Of a DNA stretch of 64,000 bases, positions 1-9,131 are shown piece after piece (positions within the stretch are counted from its first letter, which is position 1; every line of letters starts with the position of its first letter). Made by a program: the position numbers and the translations under genes. The notes below the pieces were generated by a model, which saw only the letters and a program-made list of their open reading frames with translations, had not been told where the DNA came from and ran no database searches. The DNA is from Limisalsivibrio acetivorans. GTDB lineage: Bacteria > Chrysiogenota > Deferribacteres > Deferribacterales > Geovibrionaceae. The DNA lies in assembly GCF_000421105.1 (NCBI RefSeq), contig NZ_ATWF01000001.1, positions 53,987 to 117,986 on the forward strand, given 5' to 3'.

Positions 1-1291
1 AAACCTCTTTGGAGTACGTTTTAAGGTTATTAATAACAGAATCCGAAAGAACTCCTGCGTCTGCCTTCTTCATCGTGAGCTCTTCAATGGATGAGGCATC
101 CGCCTCTTCAAAGCCTTTACGCATGTATGCAACATACTGAGCCATTCGTCCGTAACCGCCGGGCTTTAGTATGTCTGAACAGATGGTTACAGGGCGCAGA
201 TTGCAGGCGAGGGTGTCTACGATGTTGAAGCAGTCCACTCCGGCGGAGAAGGATATATCCAGCTCTCCGCCGAACTCCTCTTGCAGTTTGGACGCAAGGT
301 TTATGCTTATGGGATGAAGAGCACGGCCGCTCATGTAGATCATCTCCGCCTCATCGGGGAGCTTACCCAGAACGTTGAGGTTCTCAAGGGTATTGGTGAG
401 CTTGAGATTGAACTCAACACCGGTTTTCTCGGCACTCTCCATCAGGGAGCGGATCAGTTTTACACCAGCCCCGTACTCAAGATCATGCTCGAAGGCGAGA
501 TCGGGAACCTCGGTCTCAAAGCCGAGGCTGTCATTGAGGATACCCCTTAGCTTCTCCGACCCGAGAAGGGTGGGGTTCAGCTTGATGGTGGTGTTCAGCT
601 TGCGCTCCTCTATGAAGTATCGTCCTATCTTCTCCGTCTCCTCGGGCGGACAGCCGTGCATGGTGGATACTGTTACGTTATCGGTGATCTGGGCGGGGAT
701 GCTTAGCTTGCGAACATTCGGATAGAACTCCGCCGCCTCCTCGATCTTTGCCGCCAGCTCATCGGGGCAGTTCTGCATCTTATCAAGGAATCGCTGGACG
801 GAATCGCTCAGGATGCCCTCAAGGTTATAGCCCACGCTCATATTGAAGATGAAGCCGCTCTCATCACCCTCAAAGCCGAACATATCCTTCATGATATGGA
901 GCATTACCCATGCGTTCAGGTACTCATCGAAGGATTCATGGAGCCTGAGCTCCTGTGACCATTCGCAGTTGTAACCCTCATCCCCCATCTCGATACATGG
1001 CTTTGTTATCTCCAGCTCATCAAGCACCTGTACGGTTTTCAGCTCGAAGTAACGTGAGCCAGTGAGCCAGGCAGCCATGATATTCTGGGCGAGCTGGGAA
1101 TGAGGCCCTGCGGCAACACCCAGTGGTGTTTCCAGGGTTTTTCCGTACCGCTTCATACGGAATGGGTCGTTTTTATCGGGTGTGAAGAAGAGCTCCCTTC
1201 TGATTCCGAGGATCTCTCCGGTTTTATCGAAGTCTTTAATCCAGCCGAAAAGGGTTTTCAGGCTGGAGCGTGAGAATCTGTCGCTGGTCAT
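1..1291 (-). CDS. ygfK: YgfK, putative selenate reductase / Fe-S flavoprotein subunit (N-terminal part, runs off the window)
   Basis: The open frame reads from an ATG at 1291 to the left edge, giving about 430 residues of a family usually near 1000 residues long. The visible part is the dihydroorotate-dehydrogenase-like half, with a GVAAGPH motif at residues 58-64 and a MHGCPPEE motif further on. The FAD/Fe-S part would lie outside the window. In E. coli and gut anaerobes YgfK belongs to the purine/selenium cluster with ssnA and hyuA, and is thought to feed electrons to a reductive step. The start lies 2 bases after the hyuA stop, so it is the last visible gene of the nine-gene operon. Identification rests on the sequence plus exact synteny; the biochemical role is inferred. 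Confidence 0.88.
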   Translation of the reverse strand, partial: MTSDRFSRSSLKTLFGWIKDFDKTGEILGIRRELFFTPDKNDPFRMKRYGKTLETPLGVAAGPHSQLAQNIMAAWLTGSRYFELKTVQVLDELEITKPCIEMGDEGYNCEWSQELRLHESFDEYLNAWVMLHIMKDMFGFEGDESGFIFNMSVGYNLEGILSDSVQRFLDKMQNCPDELAAKIEEAAEFYPNVRKLSIPAQITDNVTVSTMHGCPPEETEKIGRYFIEERKLNTTIKLNPTLLGSEKLRGILNDSLGFETEVPDLAFEHDLEYGAGVKLIRSLMESAEKTGVEFNLKLTNTLENLNVLGKLPDEAEMIYMSGRALHPISINLASKLQEEFGGELDISFSAGVDCFNIVDTLACNLRPVTICSDILKPGGYGRMAQYVAYMRKGFEEADASSIEELTMKKADAGVLSDSVINNLKTYSKEV

Positions 1292-1293
1292 AT

Positions 1294-2664
1294 TCAATAC
1301 TCCCGTTTTGTACGGGGTATGAACTCCCCGTTTCCTTTACCGGCATAGAAGCCGGCGGTGTCATATACTTTTTTGCCTCTCAGGAAGACCGTCTCAGGCA
1401 TTCCTGTAACTTCGAAGCCCTCGAAGGGTGTGTAATCGCATCTCTGTTGCATTCTTTCTGCACTGAGAACTGTTTCAGCATCCGAGTTCCATATAAGTAT
1501 ATCCGCATCGTAACCGGGCGCAATCCTTCCTTTTCGATTGCCAAGCCCCATGATGTCCGCAGGGGAGGTGGAAACCAGCTTTACGAACTGCTCAAGGCTT
1601 ATCCTGCCCCTTTTTACCCCTTCGCTGAAAAGCAGGGGGAGGCGTGTTTCAACACCGGGTGCGCCGCCGGGTGCATTGCGGAAATCGTCGGACCCGTACT
1701 TCACCTTGTCCGCATAGGAATAGGAGCAGTGGTCGGTGGCTACGACATCGATGGTTCCATCGGAGATCCCGCCCCATAGAGCTTCGCAGTCATCTTCTGT
1801 CCGAAGCGGCGGCGCCATGATGTACTTGAGGCCGTCCGGTTCCTCATACCTGGATTCATCCAGCATAAGGTACTGGGGGCAGGTTTCAGCTATAACATTG
1901 ACCCCCTGTGACTTTGCATTACGGATTATCTCGAGCCCCTCCTTTGTGGAGAGGTGTACGATGTATATAGGTGCATTCCCGCACCGGGCGGATATTTCTA
2001 TAAGACGCTTCACAGCATCCGCCTCGGTACAGTTCGGGCGGCTCTTTGCATGGTATATGGGACTGAGTTTACCCTCTAAAGCGTACTGTTTACGGAGGTC
2101 GTTAATAAGCGAATCATCTTCGGCATGGAAGCAGGCGAGCCCGCCGTTTTCGGTGATTACAGGGAGAAGTGACGCTATCTCATCATCACTGAGCATAGAG
2201 GCGTAGGTCATGTACATCTTCATGCTGGTGAAGCCCTTTCGGATGAGCTCCGGCATATCTGATACGATATCTTCACCTGTCCTGTGGATAACGCCGTGGA
2301 TGGAGAAATCGCAGATGCATTCACGCTGCATCCTCTCCAGATACATCTCCGGCTGGTCCAGCAGACCCGATTCCTCCGCCCCCGCTTCGGGGTGGTCGAC
2401 TATGGTTGTGGTTCCTCCGGCCAGGGCGGCCAAAGAGCCGTGGTAGAATCCATCGCTCACACGCTTGCCGCCGATGATGAGGTTCGTATGGGTATGAACA
2501 TCCACTCCGCCGGGAAGGACGAGCTTTTCAGAGGCATCTATCACACCGCAGTCGCAGTTAATCTCATCCTCGATGCGTGCTATCCTTCCGTTCTCCATGA
2601 GGAGATCACCCCTGAGGCTTCCCTCGGGTGTAACGAGCGTTCCGTTCTTGATCAGTGTTTTCAT
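1294..2664 (-). CDS. hyuA: dihydropyrimidinase/hydantoinase-type amidohydrolase HyuA
   Basis: This 456-residue cyclic amidohydrolase has the full metal-site set of the D-hydantoinase/dihydropyrimidinase family: HTH at residues 57-59, the probable carboxylated Lys149, His180, His237 and Asp311 (ATDH). It hydrolyses a cyclic amide ring, and in this cluster the substrate is probably a purine-derived ring-opening intermediate. It lies 7 bases after ssnA and 2 bases before ygfK, so it is translated within the purine operon. Length and motifs are normal. The exact substrate cannot be read from the sequence. Confidence 0.9.
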   Translation of the reverse strand: MKTLIKNGTLVTPEGSLRGDLLMENGRIARIEDEINCDCGVIDASEKLVLPGGVDVHTHTNLIIGGKRVSDGFYHGSLAALAGGTTTIVDHPEAGAEESGLLDQPEMYLERMQRECICDFSIHGVIHRTGEDIVSDMPELIRKGFTSMKMYMTYASMLSDDEIASLLPVITENGGLACFHAEDDSLINDLRKQYALEGKLSPIYHAKSRPNCTEADAVKRLIEISARCGNAPIYIVHLSTKEGLEIIRNAKSQGVNVIAETCPQYLMLDESRYEEPDGLKYIMAPPLRTEDDCEALWGGISDGTIDVVATDHCSYSYADKVKYGSDDFRNAPGGAPGVETRLPLLFSEGVKRGRISLEQFVKLVSTSPADIMGLGNRKGRIAPGYDADILIWNSDAETVLSAERMQQRCDYTPFEGFEVTGMPETVFLRGKKVYDTAGFYAGKGNGEFIPRTKREY

Positions 2665-2671
2665 CGGCGGC

Positions 2672-3943
2672 CTATCTGCTCATCCTTTCCCAGAGCTTCT
2701 TTGCCGCTTCGCTTGTCTGGGCGAAAAGCTCTTCTTCGTCAACGGTGGTTAGCTTCCTATCTTTTACGATGAGCCTTCCGCCCGAGACAACGCTGAGGAC
2801 ATGGGAGGTCTCAAGCCCGAAGAAGAAATGCCCGAGGAAGTTATCCGGGCGAAGCTCCGTGGGGGAGTTGTAATCAAGGATGACAAGGTTGTTGGAAGCA
2901 TCCCCTTCAAAGCCTGAACTTTCAATATATCTGTGGATATTTCGGAATCTGTCGTAGGCCGTGTCCATCCCCACACCTTCGGCGGGTTGGCCTGAGATGA
3001 AGGCTGCCTTTGCGCTTCTTATCATATCCGAGTGCATGCCGTCGGTTCCGAGCATGACGTTATCTGTTATGGAGCCGTAGTCAGCAAGGCCGACGTTGTT
3101 GTTCTGGTTACTCTCTATATTCTCCGCAACCCATATGCCGGAATCACGGATTATCCTCTTTTCATTGTCATCAAGGTGGACGCAGTGGCTGAATACGGAT
3201 TTTTTCAGCTCTGTAACGCCCATATCTCTGAACCTCTCCACAACCCGCTTACCGTGGTGTTTAAGGCATTCCTCCTGATCTGCGAGGCCTTCGGCGACGT
3301 GTACATGTACGCCCGTATCGAACTTCTCAGCCATCGCTACTGCACGCTTGAGGAGATCATCCCCCACAGTGAAGGAGGCGTGGAGGCCTATATGCCCCTG
3401 TCCGCCGCTGTTGAGGAACCTTTCGTGCTCCTCCAGTCCAGCCTCACGTGCCTTTTCGCCGTCCCTGTCCGAAAGCTCGAGGCAGAGGAGGGTGGATACA
3501 CCCACACGGTCGAAGGCCTCCTTTATGACTCCGAGGGAGTTTTCAGGCGCATTGGGGGAGGAGTGGTGATCGATGACCATGGTAACACCGTTCCTTGCGC
3601 ATACCGCCGCCGCACCGAGGGCGCTGGCCTCTATGGTCTCTGCATCCAGGCATTTATCCAGATGCCACCAGACGTACTCGAGTATTTCTGTGAATTTGGT
3701 GGGCGTTTTTTTAGGTGCCGGCATTCCTCTGGCGAAGGTGGAGTATATGTGGTGGTGTCCGCATCCGAATGATTTGGTTACGAACCTTCCGCCGCAGTCG
3801 TACACCGTATCGCTTTCTGTTATCTCAGGAAGCTCATCGGCAAACATGAGCGCACCGCCCGGACCCTCTTCGAGGATCAGGTTGGTTTCGGTTATATCAA
3901 AGCTCTGCCAATCTATGTATCTGCAGTTTTTCAGAAAAAGCAT
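2672..3943 (-). CDS. ssnA: SsnA-type aminohydrolase
   Basis: This 423-residue protein belongs to the amidohydrolase superfamily, subtype SsnA (guanine/8-oxoguanine deaminase-like). A histidine-rich metal motif GHHH is at residues 62-65. A central VHVAEG and SHCVHL and the late LGTDGMHSD supply the remaining metal ligands. SsnA is consistently linked to ygfK, hyuA and a molybdenum hydroxylase, where it probably deaminates or ring-opens a purine intermediate. It sits between the molybdenum hydroxylase (11-base gap) and hyuA (7-base gap). Function beyond family level is inferred from synteny. Confidence 0.88.
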   Translation of the reverse strand: MLFLKNCRYIDWQSFDITETNLILEEGPGGALMFADELPEITESDTVYDCGGRFVTKSFGCGHHHIYSTFARGMPAPKKTPTKFTEILEYVWWHLDKCLDAETIEASALGAAAVCARNGVTMVIDHHSSPNAPENSLGVIKEAFDRVGVSTLLCLELSDRDGEKAREAGLEEHERFLNSGGQGHIGLHASFTVGDDLLKRAVAMAEKFDTGVHVHVAEGLADQEECLKHHGKRVVERFRDMGVTELKKSVFSHCVHLDDNEKRIIRDSGIWVAENIESNQNNNVGLADYGSITDNVMLGTDGMHSDMIRSAKAAFISGQPAEGVGMDTAYDRFRNIHRYIESSGFEGDASNNLVILDYNSPTELRPDNFLGHFFFGLETSHVLSVVSGGRLIVKDRKLTTVDEEELFAQTSEAAKKLWERMSR

Positions 3944-3954
3944 GAAAACTCCTT

Positions 3955-6510
3955 TTATTTCTTATTAAGGGGCTTGAGGGGTAGGCTTAGCCGTTCCGCT
4001 CCGTCATAGCTCCTGTATGCACCAGCCACAGCCGCCGCAGTGGGGATACAGCATATCTCACCCACCCCTTTGGCGCCGAAGGGCGCATCTATGTCGTCTA
4101 TCTCAATGGGAACAACGTCTATCTCTGGAACATCGGTGGTTCGCAGGAGGCCGTAATCCCTGAAGCGTTCGGTCTTGAGATAGCCGTTATCCAGTGGCAT
4201 ATCCTCTGATAGAGCGTAGCCGATACCCATAACAACGCCCCCTTCGATCTGTCCCTCAAAGAGTTTGCGGTTCACCACACGTCCGCTGTCGTGAACGGCG
4301 GTTACTTTTTCGATCGCTCCCTCGTTATCCAGTTTAACAAGCTGGGTGGCGAAACTGTAGGCGAAGTGGCTAATAACGTCTCCGTCGATGTCCGGTTTTG
4401 TGGTCCAGTCGCAGAGGTATTCACCGTGGTATACCTTTCCGGCCAGCTCCTCGAGAGTACTGTTCTGAAGATCCTTCTTGAGCCCCTTGGCACACTCGAT
4501 GACAGCCTTGCCCACAAGGAAGGTTCCCCTGCTTGCCGTGGTGCTTCCACCCTTGGTTTCGCTGTCTGTCATTACGACAACATCCACTTTGGAAATGTCC
4601 GACAGGCCGATATGCTCGCAGAGCATCTGCTGGGCCACTGTGTCTATACCCTGACCCATCTCGCTCCAGCCGTGGTAAAGCCTCAGCCTCCCCTCGGGGA
4701 GTACCTCGATCTTAACCTGACTCAGCTCGGGAACGCCGTTGCCGATACCGCAGTTTTTGATTGCGCAGGCTATTCCGGCGTATTTCGATGAGCGGAACTC
4801 ATCCTTAACACGCTCCAGGGTCTCCTTAAGTCCCACCGCCTTGCGGAGCTTGTGCCCGCTTGTGGTGGTGAGCCCCTTGTCCAGAGCGTTCTTGTAACGT
4901 ATATCCCATCGATCGAAGCCGAACTTGTCGCAGAGTTCATCTATTATGCTTTCGATGGCGAAGGTGGCCTGATTAACGCCGAAGCCCCGCATGGCACCGC
5001 TTGGTATGTTGTTTGTATAGACAGCCGTTGATTTAACATCGATGTTGGGGATGTGGTACGCTCCCCCCGCATGGGTGGCGGCACGCTCGGAAACGGGACC
5101 TCCGGCAGAGGCGTATGCTCCCGTATCCGCAGTTATGCGGGCGTGTAATCCTGTGAACTTACCCTCCTTATCGCAGGAGAGTGTGTATTCAAGGGTCATG
5201 GGGTGGCGTTTGGGGTGCATGCGGAGTGATTCCGCACGGTTCAGCTTCACCTTAACGGGAACATCTAAAATGTATGCCCCGAGGGCGGCGTGCCCCTGTA
5301 CGGTGAGGTCCTCTTTCCCACCGAAGGCTCCTCCGGCGGCGATGAGTTTGACGTTAACATCCTTCGCCTCTAAACCGAGCATATCGGCGATCTGATGCCT
5401 GTCCTCGTAAATCCCCTGGGATTGGGTGTATACGGTGAGCTTTCCATCCTCTCTGCAGGCAACGCTGTTCTCAAGTTCGAGGAAGGCGTGTTCAATGCGC
5501 TGGGTCTGGTAGGTCTTCTGTATTACGTATTCGGATTCTTTGAAAACATCTGTGCACGGTTCGCCGTAGTTGATGACGGTTTCCTTGAGGATGTTTCCGT
5601 TTTCATGGATCCTTACATCACCGGCAAGTGATTTGAAGGGATCCGTCACCGGCTCGAGCACTTCGTATTCAACCTTTATCAGTTCACGAGCCTTTCTGGC
5701 CGTGCGGTTATCATCCGCTATGACGCAGGCGAGCACGTCACCGATGTATCTGGTTGTCTCACCCTCTGCAACGTAGAGGGGCCAGTCACGAACGAACATG
5801 CCCACGTTTCTGCTTCCGGGAACATCCTTTGCCGTCAGCACCTTGACAACGCCGGGGTACTTCTCCGCCTCGGAGGTGTCTATGGACAGAATGCGGGCCC
5901 TTGGATGGTCGCTGAACTTGAGGGCGCCGTGGTGGATGTTTTCAAACTCCAGTCCCCCAATAAAGAGAGGGGCACCCTTGGCACGTTCCAGTGCGTCGAG
6001 CTTGGGGGGTGAGCTTCCCATGAAGGCGTTTTCAATATCTATATCGGTTTTATCGCTGAGTTTTTCTGCTGCGAGAAGCACAGCGTCAATAATCTTTACA
6101 TAGCCGGTGCACCGGCATAGGTGGGGTTTCAGTTTTTTGGCAACCTCCTCACGGGTGGGTGAGGGGTTCTTTTCCAGAATCATCTTTGCTCTGGCGAGCA
6201 TCCCGGGTGAGCAGAATCCGCACTGCACAGCTCCGGCGGCCACAAAGGCCTTGGCGAGGATATCCCGGACATCCTCCGGAAAGCCCTCAAGGGTAACAAC
6301 TTCTGCTCCGTCAAGTTTTTCCATGGTAATGGAGCAGGAGAGCATCGGTTTTCCGTTAAGCTCCACAAGGCAGGCCCCGCAGGCTCCCTGCCCTGAACAG
6401 CCGTCTTTGACGCTTTTGGTGTTCATGGTGAAACGCAGCCATTCTATGAGCTTCAAATCACCGTCGCCGTTGTATTCGGCCATACGGCCGTTTAGCGTTA
6501 GTCTTATCAT
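3955..6510 (-). CDS. xanthine dehydrogenase-family molybdenum hydroxylase, fused [2Fe-2S] and Mo subunits
   Basis: This 851-residue protein fuses the two-cluster [2Fe-2S] domain (about residues 1-150) to the molybdopterin catalytic domain (about 170-851). The ferredoxin-type cysteines are C38, C44, C47 and C59; the second cluster has C97, C100, C132 and C134. The catalytic glutamate of the GVGE motif is E818. The layout matches the selenium-dependent xanthine dehydrogenase of ygfK/ssnA clusters (the XdhD type), which hydroxylates purines; unlike E. coli XdhD, its cysteines are intact. No FAD subunit is seen in the window. The first cluster reads C-x5-C-x2-C, one residue longer than the usual C-x4-C-x2-C. 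A labile selenium atom is family knowledge, not visible here. Confidence 0.88.
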   Translation of the reverse strand: MIRLTLNGRMAEYNGDGDLKLIEWLRFTMNTKSVKDGCSGQGACGACLVELNGKPMLSCSITMEKLDGAEVVTLEGFPEDVRDILAKAFVAAGAVQCGFCSPGMLARAKMILEKNPSPTREEVAKKLKPHLCRCTGYVKIIDAVLLAAEKLSDKTDIDIENAFMGSSPPKLDALERAKGAPLFIGGLEFENIHHGALKFSDHPRARILSIDTSEAEKYPGVVKVLTAKDVPGSRNVGMFVRDWPLYVAEGETTRYIGDVLACVIADDNRTARKARELIKVEYEVLEPVTDPFKSLAGDVRIHENGNILKETVINYGEPCTDVFKESEYVIQKTYQTQRIEHAFLELENSVACREDGKLTVYTQSQGIYEDRHQIADMLGLEAKDVNVKLIAAGGAFGGKEDLTVQGHAALGAYILDVPVKVKLNRAESLRMHPKRHPMTLEYTLSCDKEGKFTGLHARITADTGAYASAGGPVSERAATHAGGAYHIPNIDVKSTAVYTNNIPSGAMRGFGVNQATFAIESIIDELCDKFGFDRWDIRYKNALDKGLTTTSGHKLRKAVGLKETLERVKDEFRSSKYAGIACAIKNCGIGNGVPELSQVKIEVLPEGRLRLYHGWSEMGQGIDTVAQQMLCEHIGLSDISKVDVVVMTDSETKGGSTTASRGTFLVGKAVIECAKGLKKDLQNSTLEELAGKVYHGEYLCDWTTKPDIDGDVISHFAYSFATQLVKLDNEGAIEKVTAVHDSGRVVNRKLFEGQIEGGVVMGIGYALSEDMPLDNGYLKTERFRDYGLLRTTDVPEIDVVPIEIDDIDAPFGAKGVGEICCIPTAAAVAGAYRSYDGAERLSLPLKPLNKK

Positions 6511-6573
6511 ATCAGCACCAGATTAAGGGCATATACTGCATAAAGGGGGAGCCGATACGCTCCCCCGGTTATA

Positions 6574-6954
6574 TTATTCTTTGAAAGCCACCGCCTCCAC
6601 TTCAACCAGAACGTTCTTGGGCAGGGTTTTAACCGCCACACAGGAGCGTGCAGGGGGCTGATCCTCAAAGTATCTTCCGTATACTTCGTTGAATACGCCA
6701 AAGTTGCCCATGTCGCTTAGAAAGCAGGTGGTTTTTACTATATCCGCCATGGTGCATCCCGCCTTGTCCAGAACAGCCTTGAGATTCTCCATAACAAGCT
6801 CGGTCTGGGCGGCGATATCTCCATCGAGCACCTCGCCGTTTTCCGCCTTGAGGGGGATCTGGCCGGAGGTGTAGACCATATTACCCACAGCAACCGCCTG
6901 ATTATAGGGGCCGATGGCAGCGGGCGCTTTTTCCGTTGCTATTATATGTTTCAT
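6574..6954 (-). CDS. ridA: RidA family enamine/imine deaminase
   Basis: This 126-residue RidA/YjgF protein is full length, with the conserved arginine of the RSCVAV motif at residue 103 and a C-terminal VEVEAVAF segment. RidA hydrolyses reactive 2-aminoacrylate-type enamines released by PLP-dependent lyases. Its operon contains diaminopropionate ammonia-lyase, which passes through 2-aminoacrylate, so a local detoxifying or accelerating role is a natural inference. It starts 2 bases after the ygeW stop with a GGAGAG ribosome site, and a 63-base gap separates it from the hydroxylase gene. Confidence 0.92.
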   Translation of the reverse strand: MKHIIATEKAPAAIGPYNQAVAVGNMVYTSGQIPLKAENGEVLDGDIAAQTELVMENLKAVLDKAGCTMADIVKTTCFLSDMGNFGVFNEVYGRYFEDQPPARSCVAVKTLPKNVLVEVEAVAFKE

Positions 6955-6956
6955 TA

Positions 6957-8159
6957 TTACTCTCCGATTATCCTCCGGGCGTTTCTTTCGAGAACGTCCT
7001 GAAGTGTGTCCGCAGGGTTCCTGAACTTGCTGAGGAATATCATTGCGGCGATGATATAGGGCTTGTAGCTCGCCTCTTTGTAGAGGGGAACACGGTAGCG
7101 GTCGAATACCGATGCGGCGACCTCACCCTGATCGCAGGATACACCTGTGATGTCTGCGGGGAGGCAGTGCATATAGAGAGCTTTGCCCTCTTTTGTGGTT
7201 GCCATAAGCTCTTCGGTGCATTCCCAGTCGGTATGCTTGGCGTTGTCCGCAAGGAGCTCCTTCTCAAGGGCCTTGATGCCGTCCAGATCACCCTCGCCGA
7301 AGAGGTTGGTTCTCTTCTCCATGGCGGCAAAAGGTGCCCAGCTCTTGGGATAGACGATGTCCGCATCCTTGAAGGCCTCGGCCATGCTGTTTGTCTTGGT
7401 GAAGGTTCCGCCGGAGTTCTCTGCGTTTACCTTGGCGATATCCTCAACCTCGGGCATAACCTCGTATCCTTCGGGGTGGGCGAGGGAGACGTCCATGCCG
7501 AAACGGGTCATAAGGCCGATGATACCCTGGGGAACGGAGAGAGGCTTGCCGTAGGAGGGGGAATAGGCCCATGTCATGGCAACCTTTTTCCCCTTGAGGT
7601 TCTCTATCCCGCCGAAGGTTTCGATGAGGTGCATAGCATCCGCCATACTCTGGGTGGGGTGGTCTATGTCGCACTGCAGGTTTACGATGGTGGGTCTCTG
7701 CTCGAGAACGCCTTCCCTGTAACCCGCTTCTACTGAGGCGGAAACCTCTTTCATGTATGTGTGACCCTTGCCGATGTACATATCGTCACGGATACCGATG
7801 ACATCCGCCATGAAGGAAACCATGTTCGCAGTTTCACGAACGGTTTCGCCGTGGGCGATCTGGGATTTGCCTTCATCAAGATCCTGAACCTCAAGGCCGA
7901 GCAGGTTGCATGCACTGCTGAAGCTGAAGCGAGTCCTTGTGGAGTTGTCCCTGAAAAGGGATATTCCAAGACCGCTGTCGAAGACCCTGGGGCTGATGTT
8001 GTCCTTGCGGAGGGAGGCGAGGATCTGTGCTGTTTTGAAAACCGCCTCAAGCTCCTGGGATGATTTGTCCCATGTGTGAAGAAAGTCGTTGAGGAACATC
8101 TCCTCGGTTCCAAGTGTGCTGAGCTGTTTTATAAGCTCTGCGCTGTTTATTCTGCTCAT
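6957..8159 (-). CDS. ygeW: YgeW-type knotted carbamoyltransferase
   Basis: This 400-residue protein has the aspartate/ornithine carbamoyltransferase fold. The carbamoyl-phosphate motif STRT is at residues 73-76 and an HCLPAD segment lies in the C-terminal domain. The sequence matches the YgeW clade, distinct from OTCase and ATCase. In purine-degrading clusters it is thought to work in the catabolic direction, releasing carbamoyl phosphate and 2,3-diaminopropionate, or a precursor of it. The adjacent arcC would then convert the carbamoyl phosphate to ATP. It lies 12 bases after arcC and 2 before ridA. Confidence 0.9.
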   Translation of the reverse strand: MSRINSAELIKQLSTLGTEEMFLNDFLHTWDKSSQELEAVFKTAQILASLRKDNISPRVFDSGLGISLFRDNSTRTRFSFSSACNLLGLEVQDLDEGKSQIAHGETVRETANMVSFMADVIGIRDDMYIGKGHTYMKEVSASVEAGYREGVLEQRPTIVNLQCDIDHPTQSMADAMHLIETFGGIENLKGKKVAMTWAYSPSYGKPLSVPQGIIGLMTRFGMDVSLAHPEGYEVMPEVEDIAKVNAENSGGTFTKTNSMAEAFKDADIVYPKSWAPFAAMEKRTNLFGEGDLDGIKALEKELLADNAKHTDWECTEELMATTKEGKALYMHCLPADITGVSCDQGEVAASVFDRYRVPLYKEASYKPYIIAAMIFLSKFRNPADTLQDVLERNARRIIGE

Positions 8160-8171
8160 CGGTATACCTCT

Positions 8172-9122
8172 TTATCGTGTTATTATTGTTCCTGTTTTGT
8201 GTTCTATAGCATCCTTGAGAAGGGAGGGTTCGGTTATGATAACCTCCTCTCCGCCGTTTTCGATAAATTTGACAGCCGCTTCGATCTTGGGGAGCATGCT
8301 CCCTGCACCGAAGTGCCCCTCTTTTATATACTCTTTTATCTTATCAACGCTTATCTTCTCAAGCTTTTCCTCGTTTTCCTTGCCGAAGTTTATATATACG
8401 TGGCTTACACCTGTGGAGATTATGAAGCGTTTCGCCTCTATCTTCTCCGCCATCAGCGCGGAGAGGAGATCCTTATCCACAACTGCGTCAATGGCTTCGT
8501 AGGCGCCGTCTTTGTAAATGACGGGGATGCCTCCGCCCCCTCCGGCAACAACGACATAGCCCTTCTCGATGAGATCGCTAACAGCATCTATCTCCACAAC
8601 CTCCGTAGGTTGGGGGGATGCAACAACCCTGCGGAACCCCCTGCCGGAGTCCTCTACGAACTGCCAGTCCGGATATTCGCTCTGCAGCTTCTTCACCTGC
8701 TCCTCGTTAAAGAATGAGCCGATGGGCTTGCTGGGGTTCTTGAACTTCTCATCCTCTTTGTCCACCAGAGCCCTTGTTACGAGGGTCATGGTCTGTTGGG
8801 GGAGGTTTCTCTTCCTCAGCTCGTTTCCGAGGGCCATCTGGAGCTGGAAGCCGATGGAGCCCTGGGTATCTGCAACACATATGGAGAGGGGAACCTCATG
8901 GAGCCCCTCGGTTTTGAAGGCTATGGCGGAACGTCTGAGGATGAAGCCAACCTGGGGACCGTTTCCATGGCAGATAACGAGGCGGTAGCCCGCCTCCACG
9001 ATATCCGCCAGATGGGTGCAGGTTTCCACAAGGGCATTGTACTGATCTTCCACAGATTTATGCGCCTCATCCTTAATGAGGGAGTTACCCCCTATGGCAA
9101 CGAGTACTATATCCTTCTTCAT
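8172..9122 (-). CDS. arcC: carbamate kinase
   Basis: This 316-residue amino-acid-kinase-fold protein starts with an IGGNSLI phosphate loop, followed by HGNGPQVG and the VVAGGGGGIPV motif typical of carbamate kinases. It transfers phosphate from carbamoyl phosphate to ADP, giving ATP, CO2 and ammonia. This is the energy-conserving step of the purine operon, downstream of the YgeW carbamoyltransferase. It sits 9 bases after ygeY and 12 bases before ygeW. Family assignment is firm; E. coli paralogues in the same context are called YqeA. Confidence 0.93.
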   Translation of the reverse strand: MKKDIVLVAIGGNSLIKDEAHKSVEDQYNALVETCTHLADIVEAGYRLVICHGNGPQVGFILRRSAIAFKTEGLHEVPLSICVADTQGSIGFQLQMALGNELRKRNLPQQTMTLVTRALVDKEDEKFKNPSKPIGSFFNEEQVKKLQSEYPDWQFVEDSGRGFRRVVASPQPTEVVEIDAVSDLIEKGYVVVAGGGGGIPVIYKDGAYEAIDAVVDKDLLSALMAEKIEAKRFIISTGVSHVYINFGKENEEKLEKISVDKIKEYIKEGHFGAGSMLPKIEAAVKFIENGGEEVIITEPSLLKDAIEHKTGTIITR

Positions 9123-9131
9123 GCGCCCACC

